From Paguma larvata (lineage: Eukaryota > Chordata > Mammalia > Carnivora > Viverridae): a stretch of 64,000 bases of DNA. The stretch is taken from assembly GCA_030068075.1 (NCBI GenBank), contig CM057827.1, positions 68,772,500 through 68,836,499 of the forward strand. Direction: 5' to 3'. The notes below the pieces were generated by a model, which saw only the letters and a list, made by a program, of their open reading frames with translations, did no database searches and had not been told where the DNA came from. A program made the translations under genes and the position numbers. Below, one piece after another: positions 46,720 through 57,950 of the stretch. Position 1 is the first letter of the stretch. The number at the start of each line of letters is the position of its first letter.

Positions 46720-47830
46720 GTAATCTCCACTTTTACTGATTTGGGGCTGCCTTATTCATCAGTTAATGAGACAGGAAAGTTATAATCATTTACTGTGATG
46801 GTAGATTTATCATTTTCTTGTAATTTTGTTAAATTTATATATTTTAAACTCATCAGTTACATACAATTTTAGATTCACTAGATCTTCCCGGTAAATGAAT
46901 GTTTCATCAATATTTAGTGATCCTATTTATTTCTCATACTTTTTTGGCTTTGGGTCTCTCTCATCTGAGGCCAATATGGGCACACCAGCTTGCTTGGAAT
47001 AGTACTGGTCTGGCATTCCCTTGTTCCATCTCATCAATTTCAATCTTTCTGGGCTCTTATTTTTTATGTTGATGCTTCATAAACAACATATAACCAGATT
47101 TTGTAGAATTTTTATTCAGCCTGAAAATTCTTGTCTTTTACCTAGAAAACTTGTATATTTACTAGGATGGCCTATTTGCTTCGATTAATTTCTACCATAT
47201 TATTTTATTTTTTCTTTGGTTTTTCTTTCTCACTTCTTGCATCCTTTTGGATTGGTTGAATTTTTTCATTGTTGTTGTTTTCACCTTAAATTATTCCTAT
47301 ACTTGTTTGAAAGTTAAATATTTTACTTCTATTCTTTTGATATTCCCCTTGACGTTTTAACGGGTCAACTTAATTTCTAGATTTAAACAATATATGAGCC
47401 CCTCTCAAATAATGCAATTAGATTACACAGTTAATATAAGGACTGCTGGGGCGCCTGGGTGGCTCAGTCGGTTGAGCGTCCGACTTTGGCTCAGGTCATG
47501 ATCTCACGGTGTGTGAGTTCAAGCCCCGCATCGGGCTCTGTGCTGACAGCTCAGAGCCTGGAGCCTGCTTCGGATTCTGTGTCTCCCTCTCTCTCTGCCC
47601 CTCCCCCAACTCATGCTCTGTCTCTCTCTGTCTCAAATATAAATAAACATTAAAAAAAAATTTTTTTTAAAATATCTAATGACTGCTTTCATAAATTACA
47701 TGCTATTTTTTCTGGTATTTTAATTCTGTCTTTTCTAATTAGCAGAAATTAGGTATTACTGTTGCTGTGTTGTTTGGAATTGTACTCATGTTTTCTTTTT
47801 CTAATAAAAAAAAACCTCATAAATAGCACA
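46720..47830 (-). mobile_element. Antisense L1 remnant (ORF2 5' part)
   Basis: The T-rich, diverged sequence follows the antisense endonuclease region: GGCTTTGGGTCTCTCTCATC near 46954, then GGCATTCCCTTGTTCC, and CTTTTGGATTGGTTGAATTT near 47244. A young SINE splits it at 47450-47676. The match is weak in places. Confidence 0.5.
47450..47676 (+). mobile_element. Young feliform SINE
   Basis: The head GGGGCGCCTGGGTGGCTCAG and GTTGAGCGTCCGACTTTGGC keep their CpGs, so this is the best-preserved copy in the window. Duplications TAAGGACTGCT (47439-47449) and TAATGACTGCT (47677-47687) differ by one base. Confidence 0.98.
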
Positions 47831-48639
47831 TCTTCTACCCGTCCAGGTTCTGAACTAATTAAAAGATAAGCAAATGGAAAAAAAAAATGTTTGCCTGACA
47901 TTTGAGAATGCGGTTTCAATCTGTGCACCAGAGAACTTCATGATACTGAGCCACAGACAAGACAAAGCTAGGCACAGGCAATGGTTAACACTGTGCGCCT
48001 CTCTCTGTGTGTGGGTGTACTTCCTGTAAACATGACTGAGGAGCAAAATGGAACATGTGCTTTCTGCAAACAAGTAGGCATCTGATCACAAACATAATAA
48101 AGCCAATAAAGAAATCGATCAGTCTATAGCATCAATGCTTTTGTTATATGTTAAGTCCTTTAATTGCAAGTTTGCAGTTAGTGTAAAAACACTCTGTTCT
48201 GTCCACTTTTTAAGGATTTGAAGCACTTACGTGAAATTGGAAGTTTCTAATCTTTAAAATATTTGGGGAAAGTTGATTATCAAGTTTTTATAATTTATAA
48301 TTTCCAAATTTTGATGTATTCATTGCACAAGTACTGCGTACAGTTGGAGATATATTTTGCTAAATAAATATGATGAATGCAGAATTGGATGAAGTGATCA
48401 TAGTAATATGTGACTTTCACATACAAAGCCCCTGGGACACTTACAGCTCATGGCAACAATTCTGTTTGTGAAACATACCAAATACTATTGAGCAGCTTTG
48501 ATAAGAATGGGCATCAGTATCATATACATAATTTTAATGGAATGACAGAGTCTTTTAAGAGGATTTTGCTGTTTATTCTGTTGTTTGGTAAACTATAATG
48601 TTACATTTCAGTCAATTTATGAAAAGTTTCCCTTCAAAA
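47831..48639. other. No recognised feature
   Basis: Unassigned sequence. The open frames at 47855-48073 (minus) and 48410-48598 (plus) have no supporting signal. Confidence 0.5.
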
Positions 48640-49302
48640 GTTTATTTTAGGTCTTTCTGCATAATCTTACCAAACGCCCACTTATCTATTCAAATTACTC
48701 TGATTTTTTTCCTTTAATGTATTGATATAGTGAATTATCTTGGCAGATTTCCTGAGTTAAACTACCTTTGCATTACTCAAATTATCCTTATTTATTCATA
48801 TTGCATTTTATAATGATCCACTGATGAATTTTCCTTGATCATTTACATAGAGAATTGTTCCTTCTATGTTCAGAGGTGAAATCTGCCTACAGGATTTTTG
48901 TGGCACTTCTCCAGTTTCTGTAGTAAGTCTTCTCAGTTTGTAAAATGAATTTGAGGAGTTTCAGATTTAGTTAACATCGCAAGTATCTAATCTTTAAAGG
49001 ATTAGTAGACAGTTGTAAAACCATTTTGTCTTGGTGTTTGTCTTGATGTTTAATTTATTTTTAAATCTTAGATCTTTAATTACCTTCCCAATCTCTTCTA
49101 AGATAATTTCACAATTCTACTGCTTGAATCAATTTGATTATATTTCTTCCAGTTCTTCAAATTCCACACTATTTAATTGCATATAATATTCCTTTAATTC
49201 TTTTCATCTCTGCTATAATTACTTTTTATTGTTCCAAATTTTTTATTTTATTTAAAAAATTTTATGTTTATTTTTTAATGTTTATTTGAGAGAGAAAGAG
49301 CA

Positions 49303-49482
49303 CATTAAAAAATTTTATGTTTATTTTTTTTAATGTTTATTTGGGAGAGACAGAGACAGAGAGAGAGGCCAGGCTCTGAGCTGTCAGTACAGTGGCTGAC
49401 ACGGGGCTCACACTCACAAACTGTGAGATTATGACCTGAGCCGAAGTTGGATGCTTAACCAGCTGAGCCACCTAGGCACCCC
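49303..49482 (-). mobile_element. Feliform SINE, first of a tandem pair
   Basis: The minus-strand head is GGGGTGCCTAGGTGGCTCAG at 49482, and the tail lies at 49303-49345. About 50 bp of the tail-end sequence is repeated immediately to the left (49252-49302). Confidence 0.92.
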
Positions 49483-49681
49483 TTTCTAATGTTTATTTTT
49501 GAGAGAAATAGAGACAGAATGCAAGAAGGGAAGAGGCGGAGAGAGAGAGGGACACACGGGGTCTGAAGCAGGCTCCAGGCTCTAAGCTGCCAGAGCCCTA
49601 TGGGAGGCTGGATCCCCCAAACTGCGAGGTTTTAACTTGAGCTGAAGTTGGATATTTAACTGACTGAGCCACCAGGTAGCC
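49483..49681 (-). mobile_element. Feliform SINE, second of a tandem pair
   Basis: Same orientation and directly abutting the first. The minus-strand head near 49681 is diverged (GGCTACCTGGTGGCTCAG). Confidence 0.92.
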
Positions 49682-50604
49682 TGTAATATTATATTTTTTA
49701 ATATATGCCTCTTCATTTTTGAAAATCAAACTCACAAGGGCTTTTCAAAATTTTCTTTAATTTCAGTCACTTTTCTTCTGTTATAAAGGCATTGAATACT
49801 CTACAGTTTCCTCTGATCGAGCTTTTGCTATGTCCCTTATGTTTTGCCATATTGTGTTTCTATTTCATTGCTGTGTAAATGGTTCAGAATTTTAGTTTTG
49901 AAACTTCTTTTAACAAAGGCTGGATAAAAGATTCAATTTTTAAGTAAATTTTTAGTGATTTATTTTATTTTATTTTTCTAATTTTTATTTTTATTTAGGT
50001 TATCAAAAATGTAGCCTGCTATATGTCTCCTTTTTAATACTGTATACTGTTATTTTATGCCAAATACATGGTAGATTTTTAAAAAATATATTCTAAGGGG
50101 ATATAACACAATTATATTATCATTTTTAAAGGATGTTAAGATATACGTGTATCTGTAAAAATAGTTTTGATATCTAAATTATTTAATTCTGTTTATTTTT
50201 TCCTAATAAGTTTCTGTTATCTGAAAGGCTCCAATGAAAATATCCCACTAAAACAGTTTATTTTTGTATATGTTTTTGTGTTTCTAATACTTTCTCCTTT
50301 ACATATTTAGATGCACTGTTGTTTGGCCATGAAAGATTTATGACTGTCATATCTTCCTTATAAATTACAGCTCTAGGGATCACAAAATTTGCTCTTTATC
50401 CTATTTGGTCTTTTTATTCTTAGATTTCATCCTGTTTAATATTCAGACTAAACCCCAGTTTTCTTTTTATTTACATTTCTTAGTGTCCCTTAGTCCATTC
50501 CATTATTTTTCAACTGTCATTATAATTCTTGGGAACGATATATAACTGGGTTTTGACTTGGAACATAATACTGTAGTAGTGATCTTTGTTTAGAGAGACT
50601 TCAA

Positions 50605-51030
50605 TATTTTTTTGTATTTTTCCTAGTTATATTGAAATATAACTGACAAATAATATTGTATAAGATTAAGGTGTACAACTTAATGATACACGCGCGCGCG
50701 CACACACACACACACACACACATACACACACACACAGTGTAAAATAATTACCAATACTTTTAGTTAACATCACTTCCCATATTTACAATTTTTTTTTCTT
50801 GGGACGGGAATTTTTAAGATATACTCTCTTACCAACTTTCACACATACGATACAGTATTTTTAACTATAGTCGCCACCCTGCATATTACGTCTCCGGAAC
50901 TTATGCATCCTATAACTGGAGGTTTATACCATTTGACTGCCTTCACCCATTTCTCCCAGTTTGTTCTGTTTCTATAAGTTGCATTTTTTTTAGTAGCTAA
51001 AATCAGGTGACTTACATTTAGCATATCCAT
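50605..51030 (-). mobile_element. Antisense L1 3' UTR
   Basis: TTATATTGAAATATAACTGA near 50626, AGGTGTACAACTTAATGAT near 50669, TACTCTCTTACCAAC near 50822 and TTCACCCATTTCTCCCAG near 50942 match the antisense 3' UTR of old L1M elements. A CG/CA microsatellite is embedded. Confidence 0.75.
50688..50736. repeat. (CG)n(CA)n alternating tract
   Basis: Five to six CG units are followed by about 16 CA units with one TA interruption. It is strictly alternating pyrimidine/purine, the sequence type that favours Z-DNA. Confidence 0.95.
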
Positions 51031-51379
51031 TGATAGACTTTATTTCATTCCTTGTGTCTCAATTTATATTTGTTTTGCTCTTTTCTTTTCTTGACTAGCT
51101 TTTTTCAAATTATGTTTTCCCTTTATAATTTGTGAGGTCTTTTTTTTTCTTTTCACTAGTGTTTACCTTATTTCCAAATTCTCCTATTCAAATAGATTTT
51201 CTATTATGAATACACCAACTATTTATTTTTTTCTCACCAAGGTGCCATGTCCCGCTCCTCAATTTTCCAATTCATGCCAATAGAACAAGACCTTAAGCCT
51301 ATTTTATCATCACTTCCTCCAGTGTCCTAGGTTATGCTAAAATAGTTTCGTATTTATAGTTCAAGTCTCTTCCCTCGCA

Positions 51380-52110
51380 GTGTGTGACTGAAATATATCC
51401 AATCACTGATTAGGAGAAAGATGCTAGATATCTTTGTTTTACTACTTCATCTTTTTTCCAATCTTGAGGACTCCGATTTGAGCCATGTGTTACTTAGAAT
51501 ATTTTCTTGAGTATTTTCATCAGATTGTATACATGGGTGATATATTCTCTATTCACAACTACTCGTCGTTCATTATAGTAGATGAATATCTTGGCTGGGT
51601 ATAGGATTCTCAAGTTATAATCCATTGATCTATTTTCTTAGCATAATTTCACCTTTTGCTTCCTTTCAGTGTTAAAGAAGTCCAAATTGGTTGAATACTA
51701 TTTTTTTCTTTGTAAAGTAACCCAAATCTTCCACATTGAAGCTCATAAAACTTTATCTTTAGAGTTAAGGATTTTACCACGGTATGTGGATAGATATCAG
51801 TTTTCTTATTCATCTTGACTGGAATTTAAGGAGCTATTTCAATCTACATATTCAATTCTTTATTTAGCTCAGGGAAATTTTCTTCTATAATTGCTTAATT
51901 ATTGTATTTTCTCCATCTGTTTCCCCATTTTTGTCACTTCTGGGACTCCTGTTATTAGTATATTAATTGTATGTATCTCTCTTCTAAATATCCTAAGCCA
52001 CAAGATTCATATTTCTTTAATCTTTTCTCCTGGTTTGTAATCACTTGATTTTTCAGACCACTAATTCAAGTTTCAACAAGGACTTTCCTTAACTACAATC
52101 CTCTGACAAT
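51380..52110 (-). mobile_element. Antisense L1/HAL1 ORF1-region remnant
   Basis: CTTGGCTGGGTATAGGATTC near 51592, GGAAATTTTCTTCTATAATT near 51873 and ACTTCTGGGACTCCTGTTA near 51937 match the antisense ORF1 region shared by L1 and HAL1. The interval 51031-51379 between this and the L1 3' UTR holds nothing I can assign. Confidence 0.6.
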
Positions 52111-53562
52111 GTTTTTTAAATTAAAAAAAATCCAGGAAGAACAAGATATCTTATCGAAGGGTTGGTACAGGAGCACCTAACAGTGTGGGATTTAAAATAT
52201 ACGGTAAACAGTAAAGTATTTTCAGATAATTCTAAAGATGCAGTATCAGAACTCCAATCTTGAGGAACTGGAATACCTCAGCAAATTACTAAGAAATGAG
52301 CTCATGAGAGGAGTATATAATGAGAAACTAATAATCAAAACTGGAGGAAAAGGATAGTATATTGAAAATGTGGCAGAAAACCTTCATTAATATAGGGGCC
52401 AACATTCAAAATTAAGTAACCAGGAGCGTCAACTAGTTGCTCTACTTAAAGGATTCATAGGCACCCCATAATGACTGCCCTATGGGGAGAATGAAATGAT
52501 AAGCTGGAGTGTGAGAATTAAACTGCCCCTATCTGCTTCTAGACTAAAATCACTGTCTAAATCGCACAGGCTAATGAATTTAGGGTTTGTAAGGGCGATG
52601 AGCAAAGGCAGTTCCTGTATATACCATCAAGCACATTGTTTGCAAGTGAGCGGATGCGTTATCATCCAAACAGGAGTGGGGATAACTCTTGCCCAACAAT
52701 TCCAATCTTCCCTGTACATTCTATTTATAGGAAGCACAAGCCGAAATAGAGGGTACCATTTCCATGAATGTATAGATCAGAATTGGACACAGAAAGCCAA
52801 ATGATCACGGGTAAAGTATAGTTCACAAAACTTTTAATGCTGCAGCTGCTGTTCAATGTAATGGGAGGAAATAAACCACCCACAGTGGGAAGAGAGAATG
52901 CACCTGCCCAGAGCAAGAGATAAATGATTTGCATGAAGAAAAGTTGGTTGGAGAAGCCTTTAATAAGTGTCATCAGTATTAGCAGAAAGGTCAAAGAAAA
53001 AGGAAGGTAGAAAGGCAAATCTGAGAAACAGTTTGGAAAATAGTCAGTACCCTAGATACCTAGAAAAATTCTGAAGCCATGAATACCAAGCCAGCAGGCG
53101 TGTTTCTGCAGAGAATCAGCCATAAGGAAAACAGAAGGTCAATGTAGTGATGGAGTAAAGATGGGTTTTCTCATCCATTCGACAAGTATATGCTTTGTGT
53201 TTTTGTGATCTGTGGCTGTCTCTGGGGTTTTGATCAGTAATGAATGTTATTTCATTATATGCAAGACCCGTGGGGGGGAAAATCCTATATAAATGATTGG
53301 GATTACCACAACGTGCACCTCACAGCTGCATCCAGTTTGTAAATAATTGAACACGATTTTTCTGGCCACAGCCTACCTCCCAGATGAATTTAATATAGGA
53401 TACAGCAAAACAAAATAAAAAGCTAGATCAATGTAGTTCTATCCGTGCTGGTTATCATGTGAAGGCCATATTGAAGTGAAGAATACTTAAGAATGACATC
53501 TGAAACAATAGTTCCTCAGGTTGATGAGCTCAATAATGAATCGCTCTGTTATTTCCTTCCAG
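52111..53562. other. No recognised repeat; candidate small exon at its right edge
   Basis: Mostly unique-looking sequence. The plus-strand frame at 52496-52804 (102 codons) has no resemblance to a family I know and no convincing start context. I do not call it. Confidence 0.5.
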
Positions 53563-53608
53563 GAGTGATTAAAATAGCACTTGAGTTCTTGAACATACTG
53601 AAGTGCTT
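53563..53608 (+). other. Candidate small exon (unproven)
   Basis: A 46-bp block is preceded by a pyrimidine-rich acceptor (TCTGTTATTTCCTTCCAG) and followed by GTAAGTGAAG, a near-consensus donor. One frame is open (VIKIALEFLNILKC). Its length makes chance occurrence quite possible. No neighbouring exon is identified. Confidence 0.2.
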
Positions 53609-53887
53609 GTAAGTGAAGCGAACAGATGTCTGGTGAAAAACAAGGCAGGGCGCACTCATGCAGGGGTCAGGGTCTTTATGGTGAAACCAAATCCCCTCAG
53701 CAAACTCATGAATGAAAAGTATTTCTTTCATATTGAAGAATTTGGATTTTGTGATGGAGCTTTATTTCGATGTAGGTTGATTGTACCTTCCACCTGGTGT
53801 AATTGAATCAATCTTAAGAATATCTACTCTTTATATTATTTGCATCCTCATGAATAGAGTCAGTCAGAGAATATATCTTACCCAAGA
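53609..53887. other. No recognised feature
   Basis: Unassigned sequence. Overlapping frames on both strands (53549-53731 minus, 53603-53806 plus) lack support. Confidence 0.45.
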
Positions 53888-54340
53888 ATTCGTTCACTCA
53901 AGAATTACTTAATTGGGGCGCCTGGGTGGCTCAGACCATGATCTCATGGTTCGTGAGTTCAAGCCCCACATCAGGCTCTGTGCTGACAGCTCAGAACCTG
54001 GAGCCTGCTTCTGATTCTGTGTCTTCTTCTCTCTCTCCCTCTCTCTCTCAAAAATAAGTAAACATTAAAAATTTTTTAAAAGAATTAATTAAGCACCTAC
54101 TACGTGAAAGTTTTCGTCTCAGGGGATGAAATACAGCTGAATGAGATCTAGTCCCGATAAGCACACAAACAAGAAGAAAATTACCATCCATTACTCAGTA
54201 GAATATTCTATATTGTGATATGGTTCATGCGTATAAGGTATTGTAAAAGTCCGTTTTTGTTTTATTTTATTTGTCTTTAAGCTGGAGAGAGGTTAGAATA
54301 GGCTACTTTGAGGATGTAAACACTGAACCAGACTTTTTAA
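53888..54340 (-). mobile_element. L2 LINE 3' end, antisense
   Basis: GTTCACTCAAGAATTACTTA then (after the SINE) AAGCACCTACTACGTG matches the reverse complement of the L2 tail (TTCATTCAAC...GAGCACCTACTATGTG). GGTTAGAATAGGCTACTTTG near 54291 continues it. A SINE is inserted at 53915-54079. Confidence 0.65.
53915..54079 (+). mobile_element. Feliform SINE lacking part of the tRNA head
   Basis: GGGGCGCCTGGGTGGCTCAG is followed directly by ACCATGATCTCATGG. About 29 bp between two GGCTCAG copies are missing. Duplications AAGAATTACTT (53900-53910) and AAGAATTAATT (54080-54090). Confidence 0.96.
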
Positions 54341-54732
54341 GGAAAGATCTATATATAGAAGAATAGGTAGTATAGGGAGAAAACCCAGGGATCAAATGAA
54401 TGGAGAAATGAGTGACAGAATTATAAAACTTGAGGAGACCATAAGGGAATATTTGATTCAGGCAATATGTAAAATATCTTGACCCCAAATAATCTCTCTT
54501 CTCTGAATTTTTGAAATACTTAGTGTTATGATATATTGCCTTATTTTTTAAATACTTGTGTGTCTTAGTGGGCCCCTGAGGACAGGAATAATGTAGACCT
54601 TTCAATTCCCACAGAAAGTGCTTAGTAAGTGGTTGGACAGCAAAAATGTTTGTCAGGTCAAAATAAATATATGGACGAGATTAGTCTTAGAAATGGTGGG
54701 TGGAAATATGTCCTATTACTTTTTGTTCTTTC
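54341..54732. other. No recognised feature
   Basis: Unassigned sequence before the minisatellite. Confidence 0.5.
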
Positions 54733-54734
54733 TG

Positions 54735-55460
54735 CACATTGTAATAATCAGATTTGATTTCTGCATCTCTTCATTCTCCTCAGTTTCTTTTATCCATTTT
54801 ATTATAGTCCTTAAAAATGCACATCTCATTACTTTCCTCCATTTTCATGTGACGTGACATCATTTCCTTCATGCCCCTCATTAGATTATTTAACGTGCTC
54901 ATCTCATTACACCTTTCCCATCTTGCATCTCATTACACCCCTTAAACATGCACATCTCATTACAGTCCTTACATATCTCATTACACGATTCCATTTTTGT
55001 ATCTCATTGTCATTTCATTTCTGTATTTTATTACATTAAAACCTAGTTCCCATTATATCTTACATATTTTGAAAATTTATATACTCTCCCTGCCTTCTTT
55101 TATGCATCTAATTATACTGCTGCTCCTTTATGTGACCAGCTCATTACACTTTTCCTTTCACCCATCTCATTTCAGCCCTGAAGGATGCCCATCTTACAGG
55201 ACACTTCCTGAGACAGCTCGTTAAACCACCTCACGTATTCACCTCATTACAGCTTTTTAACATATACGTCTTATTGCATAGAACTGTCCATGAATCTCAT
55301 TAAAATCTTGGAAGGTACATATCTCACTATTCTCTTTTAGCTTACGCATCCCGTCACCGCATCACAACTACACATCTCATTAAAATGTCTTTTTGGTTTT
55401 TTGACATACCCCTTTATTATAAATGTCCTATTTGCTATTTCAGTACTTCATTACGTTTTT
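54735..55460 (+). repeat. Ancient degenerate minisatellite, about 26-27 bp period
   Basis: The heptamer CTCATTA occurs exactly at 54825, 54877, 54903, 54929, 54956, 54977, 55140, 55243, 55296 and 55376. Spacings of 52, 26, 26, 27, 21, 163, 103, 53 and 80 are, with one exception (21), close to multiples of 26-27. Degenerate units (CTAATTA, CTCATTG, CTCGTTA, CTTATTG, CTCACTA, TTCATTACG) fill many gaps. A typical unit is ATCTCATTACA followed by CCTTAAACATGCAC. The array spans roughly 25 units. Short frames inside it (54854-55224) reflect the repeat. Confidence 0.85.
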
Positions 55461-56009
55461 GTATTTCTATGGCTAATGAAAATGGCCATGTATCTTTCAA
55501 AAAGGGGTTTTCTTAAATAGTGTTTCGTATGTGTTTAAATTATTATGTTATTACACTGATGCTTCTCAAACCGGTGCCTGGGAATGCTAAAAGAGATGCA
55601 GTAAAAATAAATTTAAATAACTTTGGGTTAGTAATAAGTTTATAAGCTTACATGAGTTAATAGAAAATTAACTAATTAAATTTAAAACTTGCATTCTTAA
55701 TTCAGGGCTTCTTGGAGATATTTATATGCTATCGAGAACTATGCATATTCATGAAGGAGATCTGGCCTGTAGCATTTCTCAAACGAATCAGTCACAGAGT
55801 CTAGCCACAGGCTGTATTAACCGTTTCCAGAACTTGTGTCCTGTAGAGCACAACTCAGGGTCTGCGTTATGGTATTTCATATACGTGCATATTTCGATTG
55901 ACATCTATATACAGCTTTCTAGTTACCATTTCTTTCAGTTGCAGCCCTGCATTGCTTTCTAGGACTTATTGACACTTGCACAAGTGATTCCTTGATTAAT
56001 GCCTCATCA
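55461..56009. other. No recognised feature
   Basis: Unassigned sequence. The frame at 55726-55962 is not supported by any signal I can see. Confidence 0.45.
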
Positions 56010-56174
56010 CGGTGGTTCCCAAACTGGTGGGTAGCAAAGTCACCTGAAGAACTTGGTAAAAGTACAAAGACCCTGGACCCATCCTATGTGAACAAGCTTG
56101 GGGTTTTGTGTTTTGTTTTGGTTTTTATTAGCTCTCCAGGTGATTCTGCTACAAACTAAGTATGGGAACTACTG
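56010..56174. mobile_element. MER5A (hAT-type MITE)
   Basis: The start CGGTGGTTCCCAAACTGG and the end GGGAACTACTG are inverted terminal sequences. The interior (TCACCTGAAGAACTTGGTAA, CCCTGGACCCATCC, CTCCAGGTGATTCTGCTAC) matches the MER5A order. Non-autonomous and ancient. Confidence 0.85.
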
Positions 56175-56378
56175 CCCTTTTGAATTTTATCCTGTATCAT
56201 GCTCTATATGAGAATACATAAAAACATAAGAAGACAGAAGTCCTGATCTAGACGTGTAACAATTCAGTAATGATGGCTGCTTGCTATCTCCTTAGCCCCT
56301 ACACAAAGATAGGCAGGTATTTTCTCCCAATGAATCAGCTTGCTTTTCTATCTAACTGCGAGCAAAACACTGAGGCAA

Positions 56379-56860
56379 CAGTAGACCCCCTTATCTGCAG
56401 GGGGTATATTCCAAGACCCCCAGTGGATGCCTGAAACTGTGGATAGTATCAATCCCTACACATACTACACTTGTTTCTGTATGTCCATACCTATGATAAG
56501 GTTTAATTTAAAATTCGGCACAGTAAGAGATTAACCACAATAACTAATTATAAAACAGAACAGTTATAATAATATACCGTGATAAAAGTTACGTGAATGT
56601 GGTCTCTCTCTGTCTTTCGTTCAAAATATCTTATTGTCCTGTACTCACGCTTCTTCTGCTAGTGATGGCAGGAGACGATAAAATGCTTACCTGCTGAGAT
56701 GAAGCGAGGGGAATGACGCAGGCGCTGTGACGTAGTGTTAGGCTACTTCTCACCTTCTGTTAATTGGTCAGAAGGAGGATCACCTGCTTCCAGACGGCAG
56801 TTGACGGCTGGTGACTGAAGCTGCGGAGAGCAAAATCGCGGATGGCGGGGGGGGCTACTG
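56379..56860. mobile_element. Tigger3-like mariner MITE
   Basis: The left end is CAGTAGACCCCCTTATCTGC and the right end GGGGGGCTACTG, then TA at 56861. The interior has GACCCCCAGTGGATGCCTGA near 56415, ACCTATGATAAGGTTTAA near 56488, and CAGAAGGAGGATCACCTGCT near 56769. It keeps several CpGs near the right end. Complete but without a coding frame. The exact family name is from memory. Confidence 0.85.
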
Positions 56861-56939
56861 TATTTACTTTTTGGAGCTCAAGTCTTGGCCTAATATGGAC
56901 TTAAATTTTAATCTCCTTTCCATCAATAACTGTTGACCC

Positions 56940-57095
56940 CAGGTAGAACACACTCTACCCAAGATGCACTCTCTGAGCATCAATTTCCTCAACTGTAAAA
57001 TGGGGTAATAATACTTTCTCATATCAACGTTAAGAATAAATGAGCTTAATACATAGCAAATTTTTATTCCAATTACTGTTATCAACAACTCTATT
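56940..57095 (+). mobile_element. MIR SINE, 3' half
   Basis: CTCTGAGCATCAATTTCCTC then AACTGTAAAATGGGGTAATA near 56970-57010 matches the MIR 3' half (CTCATCTGTAAAATGGGGATAATA in consensus). Confidence 0.85.
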
Positions 57096-57428
57096 TTGAC
57101 CATCATAGGTCACTTTGAATTTACTGCCTTTTGAAACTACTACTGTGTATCAATTAATCCTCAGGTAAAAGAAGTAAAGGATGAAAGGAAAATATAATTT
57201 CCCTATATGATCATTAAGGGAGCTCATGCCTAAACTCCTCGAGTTTGCCTGCATATTAGGCAGACTAGAATACATGCTAAGTTACCATCCTACCAGACGA
57301 GAGACGTCCCAAAGTTAAACATTCATACATGCATTAAAATGGTGTGGAAGTGACCATGATACTTCGGAAAAGCAATCTCTCTCCACCCCCAAGATGATGC
57401 AGTAAAGCTGAAAAAAAAATCCCTAGTG
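57096..57428. other. No recognised feature
   Basis: Unassigned unique-looking sequence. Confidence 0.5.
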
Positions 57429-57479
57429 GAGTGCTTCTCAAACGTGCTGCTCATTGAAATCAACTGAGAAACTTAACAG

Positions 57480-57702
57480 AAGACCATGGGAGGGGGAAAG
57501 GGGAAAAAGAAAGTTTGAGTGGGAGGGAGGCAAACTATAAGAGACTTTGAAATACTGAGAACAAACTGAGGGTTGATTAGGGGTGGGGGAGTGGGGAGAG
57601 TGGGTGATGGGCATTGAGGAGGACACTTGTCGGGATGAGCACTGGGTGTTGTATGGAAACCAATTTGACTATAAATTATGTTTTAAAAAATTAAACAAAA
57701 AC
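57480..57702 (+). mobile_element. Felid-type L1 3' end, 5' truncated
   Basis: AGGCAAACTATAAGAGACTT near 57528, AACAAACTGAGGGTTGATTA near 57561 and GATGAGCACTGGGTGTTGTA near 57635 are the 3' UTR of the young L1 type, followed by an A-rich end. About 220 bp long. Confidence 0.9.
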
Positions 57703-57735
57703 GACTGCTGCCTGGCTCTGCCCCACTAACACATT

Positions 57736-57950
57736 AGTTTTTTAAAGATTTTTTTTAAATGTTTATTTCTGAGAGAGACAAAATGCGAGCAGGGAGGAGC
57801 AAAGATAAAGAGAGGGAGGGAGACAAAGAATCTGAAGAAGGCTCCAGGCTCTGTGCACGGAGCCCGATGTGGGGCTTGAACTCACTAACCATGAGATCAT
57901 GACCTAAGCCGAAGTCAGAGGCTTAAAAGGCTGAGCCACCCAGGTGTCCC
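57736..57950 (-). mobile_element. Feliform SINE inside MER5A
   Basis: The minus-strand head is GGGACACCTGGGTGGCTCAG at 57950. Duplications CCCACTAACACATT (57722-57735) and CCCACTAATAGATT (57952-57965). Confidence 0.96.

Larger units (their letters stand above)
48640..50600 (-). mobile_element. Antisense L1 ORF2 remnant
   Basis: Diverged antisense ORF2 runs from the RT region (TTTAATGTATTGATATAGTG near 48713) to the endonuclease region (GAAAATATCCCACTAAAAC near 50236, then TTTACATATTTAGATGCACT near 50299). Two adjacent SINEs interrupt it at 49303-49681. Confidence 0.6.

Noticed and set aside
52496..52804. 102-codon frame in non-repeat DNA
   Set aside because: No recognisable domain and no splice or promoter context. 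An equally long frame partly overlaps on the other strand.
54735..55460. CRISPR-like array
   Set aside because: The units are degenerate with no conserved repeat/spacer division, and the genome is mammalian. It is a minisatellite.
57480..57626. Ser/Pro-rich minus-strand frame
   Set aside because: It is antisense to a felid L1 3' UTR, a purine-rich stretch.
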